Shown here: positions 17,815-26,023 of the stretch, in pieces | Position numbering within the stretch: position 1 is the stretch's first letter | How the letters are laid out: each line of letters begins with the position of its first letter | Source: an uncultured Oscillibacter sp. | GTDB lineage: Bacteria > Bacillota > Clostridia > Oscillospirales > Oscillospiraceae | Reading direction: 5' to 3' | DNA: 53,493 nt | Assembly (NCBI GenBank): GCA_905200545.1 | Contig: CAJKKQ010000019.1 | Location: 1-53,493, forward strand | Position numbers and translations under genes: made by a program | The notes under the pieces: model-generated | What the model was told of the DNA's origin: nothing | What the model saw: only the letters and a program-made list of their open reading frames with translations | Databases searched by the model: none

Positions 17815-18756
17815 TTAGATGACGAATTCGCCGTCCTTGAGGATCAGCTGGTCGTCCAGATAGAGCGTGGGGTTGAGGATGATGCCGTCCATATGGCAGT
17901 CAGCCTTGTTGGTGCCCTGGAAGCCGATGTTGGTACCGAAGGCTACATGTACCGTGTGGTAGGCCTTCTCATCCTCCAGGATGATGCCGGTGACCCGGGC
18001 GGCGTAGTTGGTGCCGATGCCCAGCTCACAGAGGGTGGCGTTGCGCTCGTTGGCCAGCAGGATGCCCAGCTCCTGGGACCGGGGGCCGGTGATCTCCTGC
18101 AGCTTGCCGTTTTCCACCCGGATGCGCAGGGGAGCGTCCAGCTTGCCCAGCCCAACCATGGATCCGTCGATGATCATTTCACCGTTGGAGCCATCCTCCA
18201 GAGGGGCGATGTAGGCCTCGCCGGAGGGAAGGTTGCCGGACTGGCCCTTCTCCCGGTAGACGCCGGGACTGGGGATGCCGGGGCGGCCGGTGAGATCCAT
18301 GGTCAGCACGCAGCCGTCTTTCTCAATGCGGGCGGTGGAGGCTTTGCTCAAAAGCTCCGTCACCCGCAGCGTCAGATCCATGACCACGTCGTAGTCCGCC
18401 GTCATGGCGCCCTGGCTGAACATGTCCTCGGTGATGTTGGGCATGGTGGCCACCCGGGCGCCGGCCTTGGCGGCCTCGATCTTGGCCCGGGTATGGGTGA
18501 TGGAGGTGGCCATGGGAGCAATCACCACGTCGGCGGCCTTCATGGCGGCGGCCACGGCGGCGGGAGGCTCCTCGCCGCTGACCTGCCGGGGGGCCATGGT
18601 CATCATCAGGGCCTCAGCCCCCAGCTCCTGGGCCGCCTCATAGAGAGCCGTGCCGATGGAGATCTTCTTGTCATCGGTGACAATGAGCACCTGCTCGCCG
18701 GCCTTCACGTTCAGGCAGCTGGTGAGCATGTTCTTTCCAATTTCCTTGAGTTCCAT
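17815..18756 (-). CDS. NicX/M29-like aminopeptidase family metalloenzyme
   Basis: A 313-residue protein of the thermophilic-type aminopeptidase group, often annotated leucyl aminopeptidase and related to NicX (2,5-dihydroxypyridine dioxygenase). Candidate metal ligands are Glu in TLCELGIGTN, His in EKAYHTVHVAFG, and His288/Asp290 in CHMDG. The N-terminal half has LNVKAGEQVLIVTDDKKISI and VVIAPMATSITHT. The start at 18756 (MELKEIGKN) has AAGGA upstream; an in-frame start at 18780 would overlap the DUF917 gene. The family covers both peptide hydrolysis and ring opening, so the reaction here cannot be fixed by sequence. Confidence 0.8.
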   Translation of the reverse strand: MELKEIGKNMLTSCLNVKAGEQVLIVTDDKKISIGTALYEAAQELGAEALMMTMAPRQVSGEEPPAAVAAAMKAADVVIAPMATSITHTRAKIEAAKAGARVATMPNITEDMFSQGAMTADYDVVMDLTLRVTELLSKASTARIEKDGCVLTMDLTGRPGIPSPGVYREKGQSGNLPSGEAYIAPLEDGSNGEMIIDGSMVGLGKLDAPLRIRVENGKLQEITGPRSQELGILLANERNATLCELGIGTNYAARVTGIILEDEKAYHTVHVAFGTNIGFQGTNKADCHMDGIILNPTLYLDDQLILKDGEFVI

Positions 18757-18776
18757 AGAGTTCGATCCTTTCCTTC

Positions 18777-19865
18777 TCACAGGCCCAGAGGCTCCAGAAT
18801 GGGCAGATGGACGATGTCCTCCACCTGGCGGAGCAGTTCCTTGTCATACATGGTGGGAGACAGGTTCAGATTGCGGTTGTGGGTGGTAAGCACGTAGACG
18901 TCCTGCCCTTCCCGGATATCGGAGGAGGGCAGCAGGCGGCCTGTGGCGGCGTCCACCGTCATGATGAGGTCCGGGAAGGTGGCGGCCCGGATGCCGGAGG
19001 CATCGCTGAGGGTCATGTACTCGTTCCAGAAGGTCAGCTCACAGCCAGCCACCCGGACAAAGCCCACGTCAAAGCCACCCTCGCCCCGGAGTTCGCAGTG
19101 CTCCACGGTACCCCGGCAGAGGACGGTTCCGTGGAGGAAATCCGCTGCGGCATGGACGGCAGCCTCCGGAGAGGTCTTGAGCCCCTCTTCATACACCTGT
19201 CCCAGGCGGATGGCCTGGGAAATACCGCCCACAGCGCCGTTTTTCCGGACATAGGCAGCAGTGACGGGGTTGCGGGCCACGCCTACCACGCCGCCGGCCT
19301 CCACGGAGGCGGCCCGCACCAGGGCGGCGGTGCGGTTGATGGTCCCCCGGAAGACGCCTTCCACATAGCGCCCGGTCTCGGGATTGCCGCCGGCGCAGGT
19401 CATGGTGGTGATGTAGCCGGGATCCCGGTGAAGATTCATGCTGCCCATCACGCCGGTGGGGTGGGCCCGGCCGTTGCACTGGGCATCCACCAGGGGAAGG
19501 CCCAGGGCCGCTGCCTGCACCCAGCCGTTGACGGTGGCGCAGTAGCCGTTCTCATTGGTCATGATGGCGCCCAGCTTCACATCCGGGTTATTCAGCCGGA
19601 ACAGTTCCACAGTGCGGACCATGTCCTCCGCCCGGAGGAACTGCTCTTTGGCGGCGGGAGCGCCTACCAGGGAGACGGAGAGAATGGTGGCGTCGGGATC
19701 GATCTCGTCCAGGGGGGTCAGATACAGGGGGGGCAGGGTGGAGAGCTTTTCCAGCAGCATCTCGCCCAGCGCCGCGGCACCACCGCCGCCTCCCCCCAGA
19801 ATGCAGCCGCCCAGCATGGCCCAGCGGCCCGCCTGGCGATCCAGCAGCATTTTTTCTTCAGCCAT
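18777..19865 (-). CDS. DUF917 family protein (S-methyl thiohydantoin desulfurase-like), copy 1
   Basis: A 362-residue DUF917 protein. The glycine-rich start AMLGGCILGGGGGGAAALGE is the family hallmark, followed by VSLVGAPAAKEQ, ENGYCATVNGW, VDAQCNGRAHPTGVMGSM, ARNPVTAAYVRKNGAVGG and a C-terminal domain ending TTHNRNLNL. Pfam names the two domains after S-methyl thiohydantoin desulfurase of thiohistidine/ergothioneine breakdown; other members sit with hydantoinase genes. It is first in the operon with the aminopeptidase, racemase, DUF1177 and aroM genes, and diverges from the IclR gene. A second, distinct DUF917 gene lies just beyond the regulator. Confidence 0.88.
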   Translation of the reverse strand: MAEEKMLLDRQAGRWAMLGGCILGGGGGGAAALGEMLLEKLSTLPPLYLTPLDEIDPDATILSVSLVGAPAAKEQFLRAEDMVRTVELFRLNNPDVKLGAIMTNENGYCATVNGWVQAAALGLPLVDAQCNGRAHPTGVMGSMNLHRDPGYITTMTCAGGNPETGRYVEGVFRGTINRTAALVRAASVEAGGVVGVARNPVTAAYVRKNGAVGGISQAIRLGQVYEEGLKTSPEAAVHAAADFLHGTVLCRGTVEHCELRGEGGFDVGFVRVAGCELTFWNEYMTLSDASGIRAATFPDLIMTVDAATGRLLPSSDIREGQDVYVLTTHNRNLNLSPTMYDKELLRQVEDIVHLPILEPLGL

Positions 19866-20179
19866 AGGATCAACTTCTTTCTCTTGATTTGTACCACGTG
19901 TGCTTTTCGGTGAGGATTATCCGTTTAACGTAAATCAAAATCCTATTTTCGGAAAATGCAAGGGTAAAATCCATAAAAAGCACGCAAAAATACACAAAAA
20001 TATATACAGTTTTTACACGTATTCATAAATAGCACATGGAGACGCCTGTGTCAAGCGGCGGATTTCGGAGGAATTGACCTTTTCATTTCCCGGACGAGCG
20101 CTTATAATATGTCCTAAATTGCAGTAGGAAACCGGAAAACCCCCACTTGTGGGGATGCTTTCGTGAAAGGAGTGATCAC
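19866..20179. promoter_or_regulatory. divergent regulatory region between the DUF917 operon and iclR
   Basis: This 314-base AT-rich gap holds a possible minus-strand promoter, TTTACC (19963-19968 complement), 17 bases, TAGGAT (19940-19945 complement). It also holds a perfect 13-bp palindrome ATTTTCGGAAAAT (19945-19957) overlapping the spacer, and an overlapping imperfect copy of the palindrome found at 22245 (19940-19954, 12 of 15). The iclR side has TATAAT at 20103-20108, then an inverted pair TCCTA (20112-20116) and TAGGA (20125-20129). The placement suits repression by IclR; binding is inferred. Confidence 0.5.
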
Positions 20180-20998
20180 ATGCGCGGCAAGGAACCCGCT
20201 AATTACCGGGACGATCCCAACTATCTGCAGACCGCAGGACGAACCTTAAAGATCTTACAGCTTTTTTTGGACGGGGAGAATCTCTCCCTGACCACCATCG
20301 CAAAGCGGATGAATCTCAGCAGCACGGTGACGTATCGCCTGCTCTACACACTCACTGTCCACGGCTTTTTGCTGCAGGATGAGGACAAGACCTACCGGGT
20401 GGGCCCGGCCATGGTGGCGGTGGGCCTCAAGGGTGTCCAGGCCCACAAGGCCCGGGCGGTGGCCAGCCGCTACATGTGGGATTTCTTTCGCCAGAGCGGC
20501 TATACCGTCACCATGACGGCTTGTCTGGATATGCGCAGCGTGGTGGTGGAGCGGTTTCGCTCCATACAGGATCAAAACGACACGCTCTATGTGGGCAGGA
20601 GCTATCCCCTCCATGCGGGAGCCTCCCACCGGATCCTGCTGGCTTTTATGGATGAGGACAAGCGGGAGGAATACTTGGCAGGGCTCTTTATGGATGAGAA
20701 CACCAAGACGGGACTGCGCCGGGAGCTGGAGCGCATCCGCCAGCGGGGGTACGACTACACGGAGCAAGCTACCACGAAAGATATCTGGGGGATGTCCGTG
20801 CCTCTCTTTGACAGCCATGGAACCTGTACTGCAGGATTGAGCACCGGCGGATATCTCTCGGAGATGACGCCGGAGGTGTTCCGAGAACGGCTGCGGCTGC
20901 TGCGTCAGCTGGGCAGGCAGATCAACGAGGCTCTGGGTGCGCCCGAGTCCTGCGGAGAATGTCCTCCCCTGGACGATGAGCACTTCCCGGAAAAATAA
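20180..20998 (+). CDS. IclR family transcriptional regulator
   Basis: A 272-residue IclR-type regulator. The N-terminal winged HTH reads TAGRTLKILQLFLDGENLSL and IAKRMNLSSTVTYRLLYTLT. The C-terminal effector domain has YPLHAGASHRILLAFMDE, RQRGYDYTEQATTKDIWGMS and PLFDSHGTCTAGLSTGGYLS. Such proteins usually bind a small organic acid and repress or activate a neighbouring catabolic operon. The start at 20180 has AAAGGAG upstream. It lies between two DUF917 transcription units and is the obvious local regulator of the peptide/hydantoin-like island. Confidence 0.93.
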   Translation: MRGKEPANYRDDPNYLQTAGRTLKILQLFLDGENLSLTTIAKRMNLSSTVTYRLLYTLTVHGFLLQDEDKTYRVGPAMVAVGLKGVQAHKARAVASRYMWDFFRQSGYTVTMTACLDMRSVVVERFRSIQDQNDTLYVGRSYPLHAGASHRILLAFMDEDKREEYLAGLFMDENTKTGLRRELERIRQRGYDYTEQATTKDIWGMSVPLFDSHGTCTAGLSTGGYLSEMTPEVFRERLRLLRQLGRQINEALGAPESCGECPPLDDEHFPEK

Positions 20999-21008
20999 AG
21001 AATGGGCT

Positions 21009-21046
21009 GCGGGCGGGCAGGAGCTGGGAGGCTTCTACCCGCCCGC
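21009..21046. terminator. hairpin between convergent iclR and DUF917 copy 2
   Basis: Perfect 9-bp G/C arms (21009-21017 and 21038-21046) with a 20-base loop. On the minus strand T-rich sequence follows about 10 bases later, so it is a weak or bidirectional terminator. Confidence 0.5.
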
Positions 21047-21051
21047 CGGAT

Positions 21052-22131
21052 TTAAATCAGTACATCAGATATGAAGGAGCGCATCTCCCTGCGGACGATC
21101 CGCTCCAGCTCCTCATAGAGGGAGCCGTCCCGTACGCCGGAGGACAAGAGAAGCCGCTGCCGGGGCACAGTAAGCACCGCAACCTCCATCCCGTCCTGCA
21201 GGTCTGCTGTATTGAGCACCGTACCGGCAGCACAGTCAAAGACGGTGATGAGATCGGGGAAGGTGGCCAGCCGTTCGGTTCCATGCTCCATGGTCATGAA
21301 CTCATTGTAAAAGGTCAGTTGGAAACGCTCTGAGCCTGCTGCTATGGAGCAGCTTCCGTGATCCAGCCCGTTTTCCGAGAGAAGGGAAAAGGCTTGTACT
21401 GTGCCGCAGGCGGCAATCCGCCCTCCCAGAAATTTTGCTGCCGCCTGGGGACGCAGCGCCGGTGCAGCTGCGGACATGGCCCGTCCCAGCTCCATGGCCT
21501 GGGTGTAACAGCCCACGGCCCCGTGCTCCCGCAGGTATCCAACACGCACCGGATTGCGTACCACCACAGCCCGGCCGCCGGCCAGATCCGCCGCGCTGCG
21601 GCAGAGTTTGGCGGTGGTGGTCACAGAGCCTGTGGATACCAGCTCCGTATACGTGCCGTTTTCCCGCAGACCGCCGCAAGCCACCTGAATGGTTTGATAC
21701 AAAGGGTCTGACGCCAGTCCCAGGGATCCCATGGTGCCCAGAGGATGGGCGCGCCCGTCACAGGCGGCGTTGAGCAGCGGAAGTCCCCGGGCTGCCGCGG
21801 GAAGCATAGGGCCAAAAGCGGCATTGGCCCCCATTTCAGAGGGAATGAACCCGCCGATGGGACAGCCGACGGCTTCCTCCATCAGCTCCAGCGCTCGCAG
21901 ATAATGGGCACTGGTGTACATGGATGCCGTCCGGGAGGGGGCCCCTACGCCGGAGACGGTTACCACCAGTGCCTCATCCGGCAGATTGGTCAGATCCACC
22001 AGTTCCACGCAGCCCAGCTCAAAGGCCTCTTTGGCGGAGCGCAGGCCACGGTCGGCGGGGCCGCCTCCTCCGCCGCCCAGAACGTGAGCGCCCAGGGAGA
22101 TGATCTGCACATCGGATGCGTTCAGTTTCAT
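21052..22131 (-). CDS. DUF917 family protein (S-methyl thiohydantoin desulfurase-like), copy 2
   Basis: A 359-residue DUF917 protein, clearly a distant paralogue of the one at 18777-19865. It shares the layout ISLGAHVLGGGGGGPADRGL, VSGVGAPSRTASMYTSAHYL, NAACDGRAHPLGTMGSLG and VRNPVRVGYLREHGAVGCYT, but identity is limited. The start at 22131 has GGGAGGAG upstream; the longer in-frame start at 22167 lacks one. It is a single-gene unit, convergent with iclR and divergent from the OPT transporter. Two DUF917 genes in one locus may act on different substrates or in sequence. Confidence 0.87.
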   Translation of the reverse strand: MKLNASDVQIISLGAHVLGGGGGGPADRGLRSAKEAFELGCVELVDLTNLPDEALVVTVSGVGAPSRTASMYTSAHYLRALELMEEAVGCPIGGFIPSEMGANAAFGPMLPAAARGLPLLNAACDGRAHPLGTMGSLGLASDPLYQTIQVACGGLRENGTYTELVSTGSVTTTAKLCRSAADLAGGRAVVVRNPVRVGYLREHGAVGCYTQAMELGRAMSAAAPALRPQAAAKFLGGRIAACGTVQAFSLLSENGLDHGSCSIAAGSERFQLTFYNEFMTMEHGTERLATFPDLITVFDCAAGTVLNTADLQDGMEVAVLTVPRQRLLLSSGVRDGSLYEELERIVRREMRSFISDVLI

Positions 22132-22478
22132 ATGGCTCCTCCCAACTACGGCTGAAATGTTCTCCAATAATTTGCATAAGAAAAAATAATACTTGCATAT
22201 TTTTGCAGAAACTGAAGAAGCTCAGCCGAAAATAGAAAACTTGATTCCTATAATAGGAAAAATGAAAAATCAGGGAAAAATAATGGTAAAAAGAGAAAAT
22301 ATCAGAAAAAACTTGGGATATTGATTATTACAATAGCCGAAACAACAGAGCTCGTCAAGAGCCTTGACAGGGATTGACAAAATTTCCGTGATGATGTAAT
22401 CTGCATATATTACATAGGGAACTTTCATTTTCTTTGCCGTGTTGCAGAAAGAAAGTCCCGCCCCAAGGAGGATGAGAA
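22132..22478. promoter_or_regulatory. divergent regulatory region between DUF917 copy 2 and the OPT transporter
   Basis: This 347-base AT-rich gap has a good + promoter: TTGACA (22374-22379), 17 bases, TAATCT (22397-22402). A perfect 15-bp palindrome TTCCTATAATAGGAA (22245-22259) lies between the two units. Its dyad shape resembles IclR-family operators (GGAAAT/ATTTCC type). Ten bases at 22226-22235 are the reverse complement of 19943-19952 in the other divergent region. Confidence 0.6.
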
Positions 22479-24149
22479 ATGGAAGATAAAAACCTTACCG
22501 GCCTTGGCATCACTGCCAAAGAGCACCCCAGGTGGTATGAGCCGGCTTCGCTGATTTTTGCCACCATCATGTGTGTTCTGGGCGCCATCATCGGCATGGA
22601 ACTGATCGTGGCCACCGGAACCACCCCCAACACGTCTTTGGTAGGCGCACTGTTTGCCATCGTGTTTTCCCGGATCCCGCTGAGTGTGTGTAAGAAATTC
22701 CGCAATATCCACCGCCAGAACCTGATCCAGACCTCTATCTCCGGTGCCACATTCTCCGTGGCCAACTGCATGCTGCTGACCATCGGTATCCCCGTGGTCA
22801 TGGGCTATCCGGAGCTGATGGTTCCCATGCTGATCGGATGCACCCTGGCTACGGTCATTGATGCGTCCATCCTTTACCGCTGCTTTGATACGCCCATGTT
22901 CCCCGCCGAGGGCGCGTGGCCTCCGGGCGTGGCCTGCGCGGAGACGCTGCTGGCCGTCATCGAAAAGGGCAAGAAGGCGTTCGGCATTATCATCGGTATG
23001 GTGATGGGTGCCGTTGGCAAGGCTGCCGGCATCCCCATGGATCTGCTGGGCGTTTCCTGGTTCGGCAACTTCTGGGCGATGATGGCTCTGGGTATCGGCA
23101 GCATCATCATCGGCATCATCAAGACCAACGCTTTCTCCTTCTCCCTGTTTGGCTTCTCCTTTGACTTTGTGGGGAACATCTTCGGCGAGGGCTTTGTCTA
23201 CAGCGATTACATCTCCCTGAATTACCTGCCTCACGGCATCATGGTGGGCGCGGGCATTGTCTCTCTGATTCAGTGCGGCATTATGCTCACCAAGAAGTCC
23301 GGCGGAGATTCCTCTGCTGCCAGCCAGTTCACCTCCAGCATGAAGAACATGAAGGGCGCCATGGGTATTGGTTTCGGGGCCTATGCACTGGTGGCCATGG
23401 TTTTGGCCATTGTCTGCGGCCTGCTGACAGAAATGAGCATCCCCATGTTTATCCTTTGGGTGCTTTTCGCCGCCTTTGCCGCCCTGGCTTCCGAGCTGAT
23501 CGTGGGCATTTCCGCCATGCACTCCGGCTGGTTCCCCGGCTTTGCCACCGCCCTGATCTTCCTGATTGTGGGCATGCTCATCGGCTTCCCCCCGCTGGCT
23601 CTGGGCATCCTGGCCGGCTACACCGCCGCCACCGGCCCCTGCTTCTCCGATATGGCCTACGACCTCAAGTGCGGCTATATCCTTCGCGGTGAGGGCAAGG
23701 ATCCCGAGCTGGAGAAGTTCGGCCGCAAGCAGCAGTTCGGCGCCGAGCTTTTCGGCTTTGCCGTGGCTTTTGTGATGGCCCTGCTTTTTGCCAACAAGTA
23801 TTTTGACCAGGGCTTGTTCGTTGCCGTCAGCAACACCTACAAGTCCACCATCGAGGCCGGCACCAGTGCGGAAGTGGCCAAGTGGCTGGTGATCTGGGCC
23901 ATTCCCGGTGCCGTCATCCAGTGGCTGGGCGGCCATAAGCAGATCGGCATCCTCTTTGCCACCGGCCTGCTGGTGGGCAGCACCATCAACGGCATCACCA
24001 TCCTGGTGGCCCTGCTGATCCGTTACATCGCGGTCAAGCGCAACCCCGAGAACGAGGCAACGCTGACCATCCTGGGCGCCGGTGCCCTGGCTGGTTCCGC
24101 CCTGTACAGCTTCTTTACCGCCACCCTGGGCCTGGTGAAAAAGGACTGA
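22479..24149 (+). CDS. OPT family oligopeptide transporter
   Basis: A 556-residue integral membrane protein with about 14 to 15 hydrophobic segments and an OPT/YSL-type start (RWYEPASLIFATIMCVLGAI). Other OPT-like parts are DTPMFPAEGAWPPGVACAET, the loop ending MAYDLKCGYILRGEGKDPEL, and WLGGHKQIGILFATGLLVGS. OPT carriers move small peptides or metal chelates with protons. It is the likely importer of the island's substrate. AGGAGG precedes the ATG, and a promoter with TTGACA lies about 100 bases upstream. Confidence 0.92.
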   Translation: MEDKNLTGLGITAKEHPRWYEPASLIFATIMCVLGAIIGMELIVATGTTPNTSLVGALFAIVFSRIPLSVCKKFRNIHRQNLIQTSISGATFSVANCMLLTIGIPVVMGYPELMVPMLIGCTLATVIDASILYRCFDTPMFPAEGAWPPGVACAETLLAVIEKGKKAFGIIIGMVMGAVGKAAGIPMDLLGVSWFGNFWAMMALGIGSIIIGIIKTNAFSFSLFGFSFDFVGNIFGEGFVYSDYISLNYLPHGIMVGAGIVSLIQCGIMLTKKSGGDSSAASQFTSSMKNMKGAMGIGFGAYALVAMVLAIVCGLLTEMSIPMFILWVLFAAFAALASELIVGISAMHSGWFPGFATALIFLIVGMLIGFPPLALGILAGYTAATGPCFSDMAYDLKCGYILRGEGKDPELEKFGRKQQFGAELFGFAVAFVMALLFANKYFDQGLFVAVSNTYKSTIEAGTSAEVAKWLVIWAIPGAVIQWLGGHKQIGILFATGLLVGSTINGITILVALLIRYIAVKRNPENEATLTILGAGALAGSALYSFFTATLGLVKKD

Positions 24150-24167
24150 TCCGCGGATATGAAACTA

Positions 24168-24205
24168 AGAAAGCCCCTGTTTCCGTTGAAACGGGGGCTT
24201 TCTTT
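24168..24205 (+). terminator. terminator-like hairpin between the OPT and AEC genes
   Basis: A 15-bp stem (about 24169-24184 with 24188-24202; one wobble) around a short loop, with CTTTC-type T-rich sequence after it. It ends only 18 bases before the AEC start, so it may reduce rather than stop read-through. Confidence 0.65.
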
Positions 24206-24222
24206 CATGGAGGGGGAGAGAG

Positions 24223-25167
24223 ATGGAATATTTGAGTGTGCTTTTGCCCAAGCTGGCAGGATTCCTGATTCTGATCGGGCTGGGGGCGGGGATTGCCCGG
24301 GCAGGCATTGTGACACGGGAAAGCCTGCCGGCCTTTTCCGCCTTTTTGGTGAAAGTGGTGCTGCCTTGCCTGATCGTAACGCTGCTGGTGCAGCGGGGAA
24401 CCACCTTTGCCAGTCTGGGGGAATACGGCGTTTTTGTCGGCTGTCAGGCAGCCATGTACCTGCTGATGGGGGCAGCGGGACTGCTGACGGCCCATCTGAC
24501 AGGACTGGAACCCAAGGCGGCAGCGGTCTACCGGGGAGACTGCGTGGGAGGAAACCACGCGTTTGTATTCATTCCCCTGGCCATGAGCCTTTTTTCTCCG
24601 GAGGGCGGGCAGCAGTACATCCCCATCTCCTCAGCGGTAGATACCTTTTTCGTCTGGACACTGGGCCTGACTTTGTATACCATGAGGAGCGGGCACCGGG
24701 CAGGCGGGATCCTGCCCGCCCTGAAAAAACTGGCCAATCCCATTATGGCAGCGCTGCTGGCAACGCTGTGTATCAACTCCCTGGGCCTTTCCATCCCGGA
24801 GATCGTGCTCTCTCCCATCCAGTCTGTCAGTGCCATCAGCGATTCTCTGGGGCTTATTTACGTGGGCTGCGGCATGTACTACCTACAGCGGGGCGGACGG
24901 GGATTGCTGCGGCCGGCTGCCATGTTCCTGGCGGTCAAGCTGTTGGCGGTGCCGATGGCGGTATTTGTGCTGGCTTCCCGCTTCCTTCCCCGAGAGGGAG
25001 CCATGGCGCTGATGCTGATTTCCGGTTCCCCCGCCATGACCACCTCCTGTACCATTGCAAGTCAGTATGATCTGGACGAGGGGTTCGCGGCGGCCATGGT
25101 GCTGGTGAGCACCCTGGGGTGCATGGTCACCATTCCCATCCTGTTTTTGCTGACGGGTTGGCTGTAA
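24223..25167 (+). CDS. AEC family transporter
   Basis: A 314-residue auxin efflux carrier-type protein with about ten membrane segments in two bundles. The N-terminus LPKLAGFLILIGLGAGIARA and the C-terminal SGSPAMTTSCTIASQYDLDE plus AAMVLVSTLGCMVTIPILFL are typical. AEC members export or exchange carboxylates such as malate. In this island it may remove an acidic end product, or serve as second importer. GGAGG precedes the ATG. Nitroreductase and DUF6092 genes follow closely. Confidence 0.88.
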   Translation: MEYLSVLLPKLAGFLILIGLGAGIARAGIVTRESLPAFSAFLVKVVLPCLIVTLLVQRGTTFASLGEYGVFVGCQAAMYLLMGAAGLLTAHLTGLEPKAAAVYRGDCVGGNHAFVFIPLAMSLFSPEGGQQYIPISSAVDTFFVWTLGLTLYTMRSGHRAGGILPALKKLANPIMAALLATLCINSLGLSIPEIVLSPIQSVSAISDSLGLIYVGCGMYYLQRGGRGLLRPAAMFLAVKLLAVPMAVFVLASRFLPREGAMALMLISGSPAMTTSCTIASQYDLDEGFAAAMVLVSTLGCMVTIPILFLLTGWL

Positions 25168-25201
25168 AAGAAATCATTGGACTTATGAAAGGAAGGCGAG
25201 T

Positions 25202-25732
25202 ATGATGGAAACAGTGCAGGCCCTGACGGAGCGCCGGAGCATCCGGAAATTCGCGGATCGTCCGGTGGATCGGGAGACCCTGACAGAACTGGTGCGGGCG
25301 GCCTGCGCGGCACCTACCGCCAGCAATCTCCAGTCCTGGCGGTTCGTGATGGTGACAGATGCGGATCTGGTGCGGAAAGTGGATCTGGTAAGTCCCGGGC
25401 TCAGTGGTCATCCTCCGGTGATCCTGGTGATTTGCTCGGATCTGGAGGAGGTGGCCCGCCGGGGCAGTGCTCATTCCCTGGAGTACGGCTGCATGATGGA
25501 CGCCGCCATGGCGGCGGAGAACCTGATGCTCCGGGCGGTGGATCTGGGCCTTGGCACCTGCGCCATCAAGTCCTATAACGAGGCGGCGGTACGCAAAGTG
25601 CTGTGCCTGCCGGACACTGCCCGTATCGAGCTGCTGGTGACCATCGGCTATCCGGAGGGAGAACCCCGCTGCCCCGCCCGCAAGCCCATGGAAGAGGTGC
25701 TGTTTTGGAACGGCTGGAAGGAGAACGTATGA
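25202..25732 (+). CDS. nitroreductase family protein
   Basis: A 176-residue FMN-dependent nitroreductase-fold oxidoreductase. The N-terminus ALTERRSIRKFADRPVDRET has the R-R-S-x-R flavin site, followed by ACAAPTASNLQSWRFVMVTD and AAENLMLRAVDLGLGTC. At 176 residues it is at the short end of the family. In the island it could reduce an unsaturated or ring substrate. AAGGA precedes the ATG pair. Its stop overlaps the next start (ATGA), which couples it to the DUF6092 gene. Confidence 0.88.
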   Translation: MMETVQALTERRSIRKFADRPVDRETLTELVRAACAAPTASNLQSWRFVMVTDADLVRKVDLVSPGLSGHPPVILVICSDLEEVARRGSAHSLEYGCMMDAAMAAENLMLRAVDLGLGTCAIKSYNEAAVRKVLCLPDTARIELLVTIGYPEGEPRCPARKPMEEVLFWNGWKENV

Positions 25733-26001
25733 ATCAGATGGATGCCCGGGAGCTGTTGGTGTACATGACCACCAGCGCTGCGGGATTGAATGGGGAGCCT
25801 CACTATTACGGCCCCCTTCGGATGATCGAATCGGTGCAGCGGCTATGCGGACTGCTGCTGCAGGATGATCCGGAAAACGAGACGCTCAAAGCCCTGACGG
25901 AACGGATCGAGCCGGACAAGCACAAGGGCATGACGGATCCGCAGGCCTTCCAGCAGATGCTGGATGAGGCGGCGGCGCTGTCGGTGGATTTGATTTTGTA
26001 A
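25729..26001 (+). CDS. DUF6092-like small protein
   Basis: A 90-residue protein: MDARELLVYMTTSAAGLNGE, PHYYGPLRMIESVQRLCGLL, then a helix ending LDEAAALSVDLIL. The ELLVYMxTSAAGL and YGPLRxI pattern matches DUF6092 as I recall it. Function is unknown; the size suggests an accessory or subunit. It overlaps the nitroreductase stop by four bases and is the last gene of the catabolic-type island. Confidence 0.72.
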   Translation: MNQMDARELLVYMTTSAAGLNGEPHYYGPLRMIESVQRLCGLLLQDDPENETLKALTERIEPDKHKGMTDPQAFQQMLDEAAALSVDLIL

Positions 26002-26023
26002 TGGAGAGAAACGGCGGTATTTC

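Noticed and set aside
15404..19913. Large + strand frames opposite the DUF917-aroM operon
   Set aside because: They mirror five minus-strand genes with strong family motifs, ribosome sites and a common terminator.
22201..22478. Possible riboswitch or small RNA in the AT-rich OPT leader
   Set aside because: Only a promoter and a palindrome are visible; no conserved riboswitch core or terminator was found.
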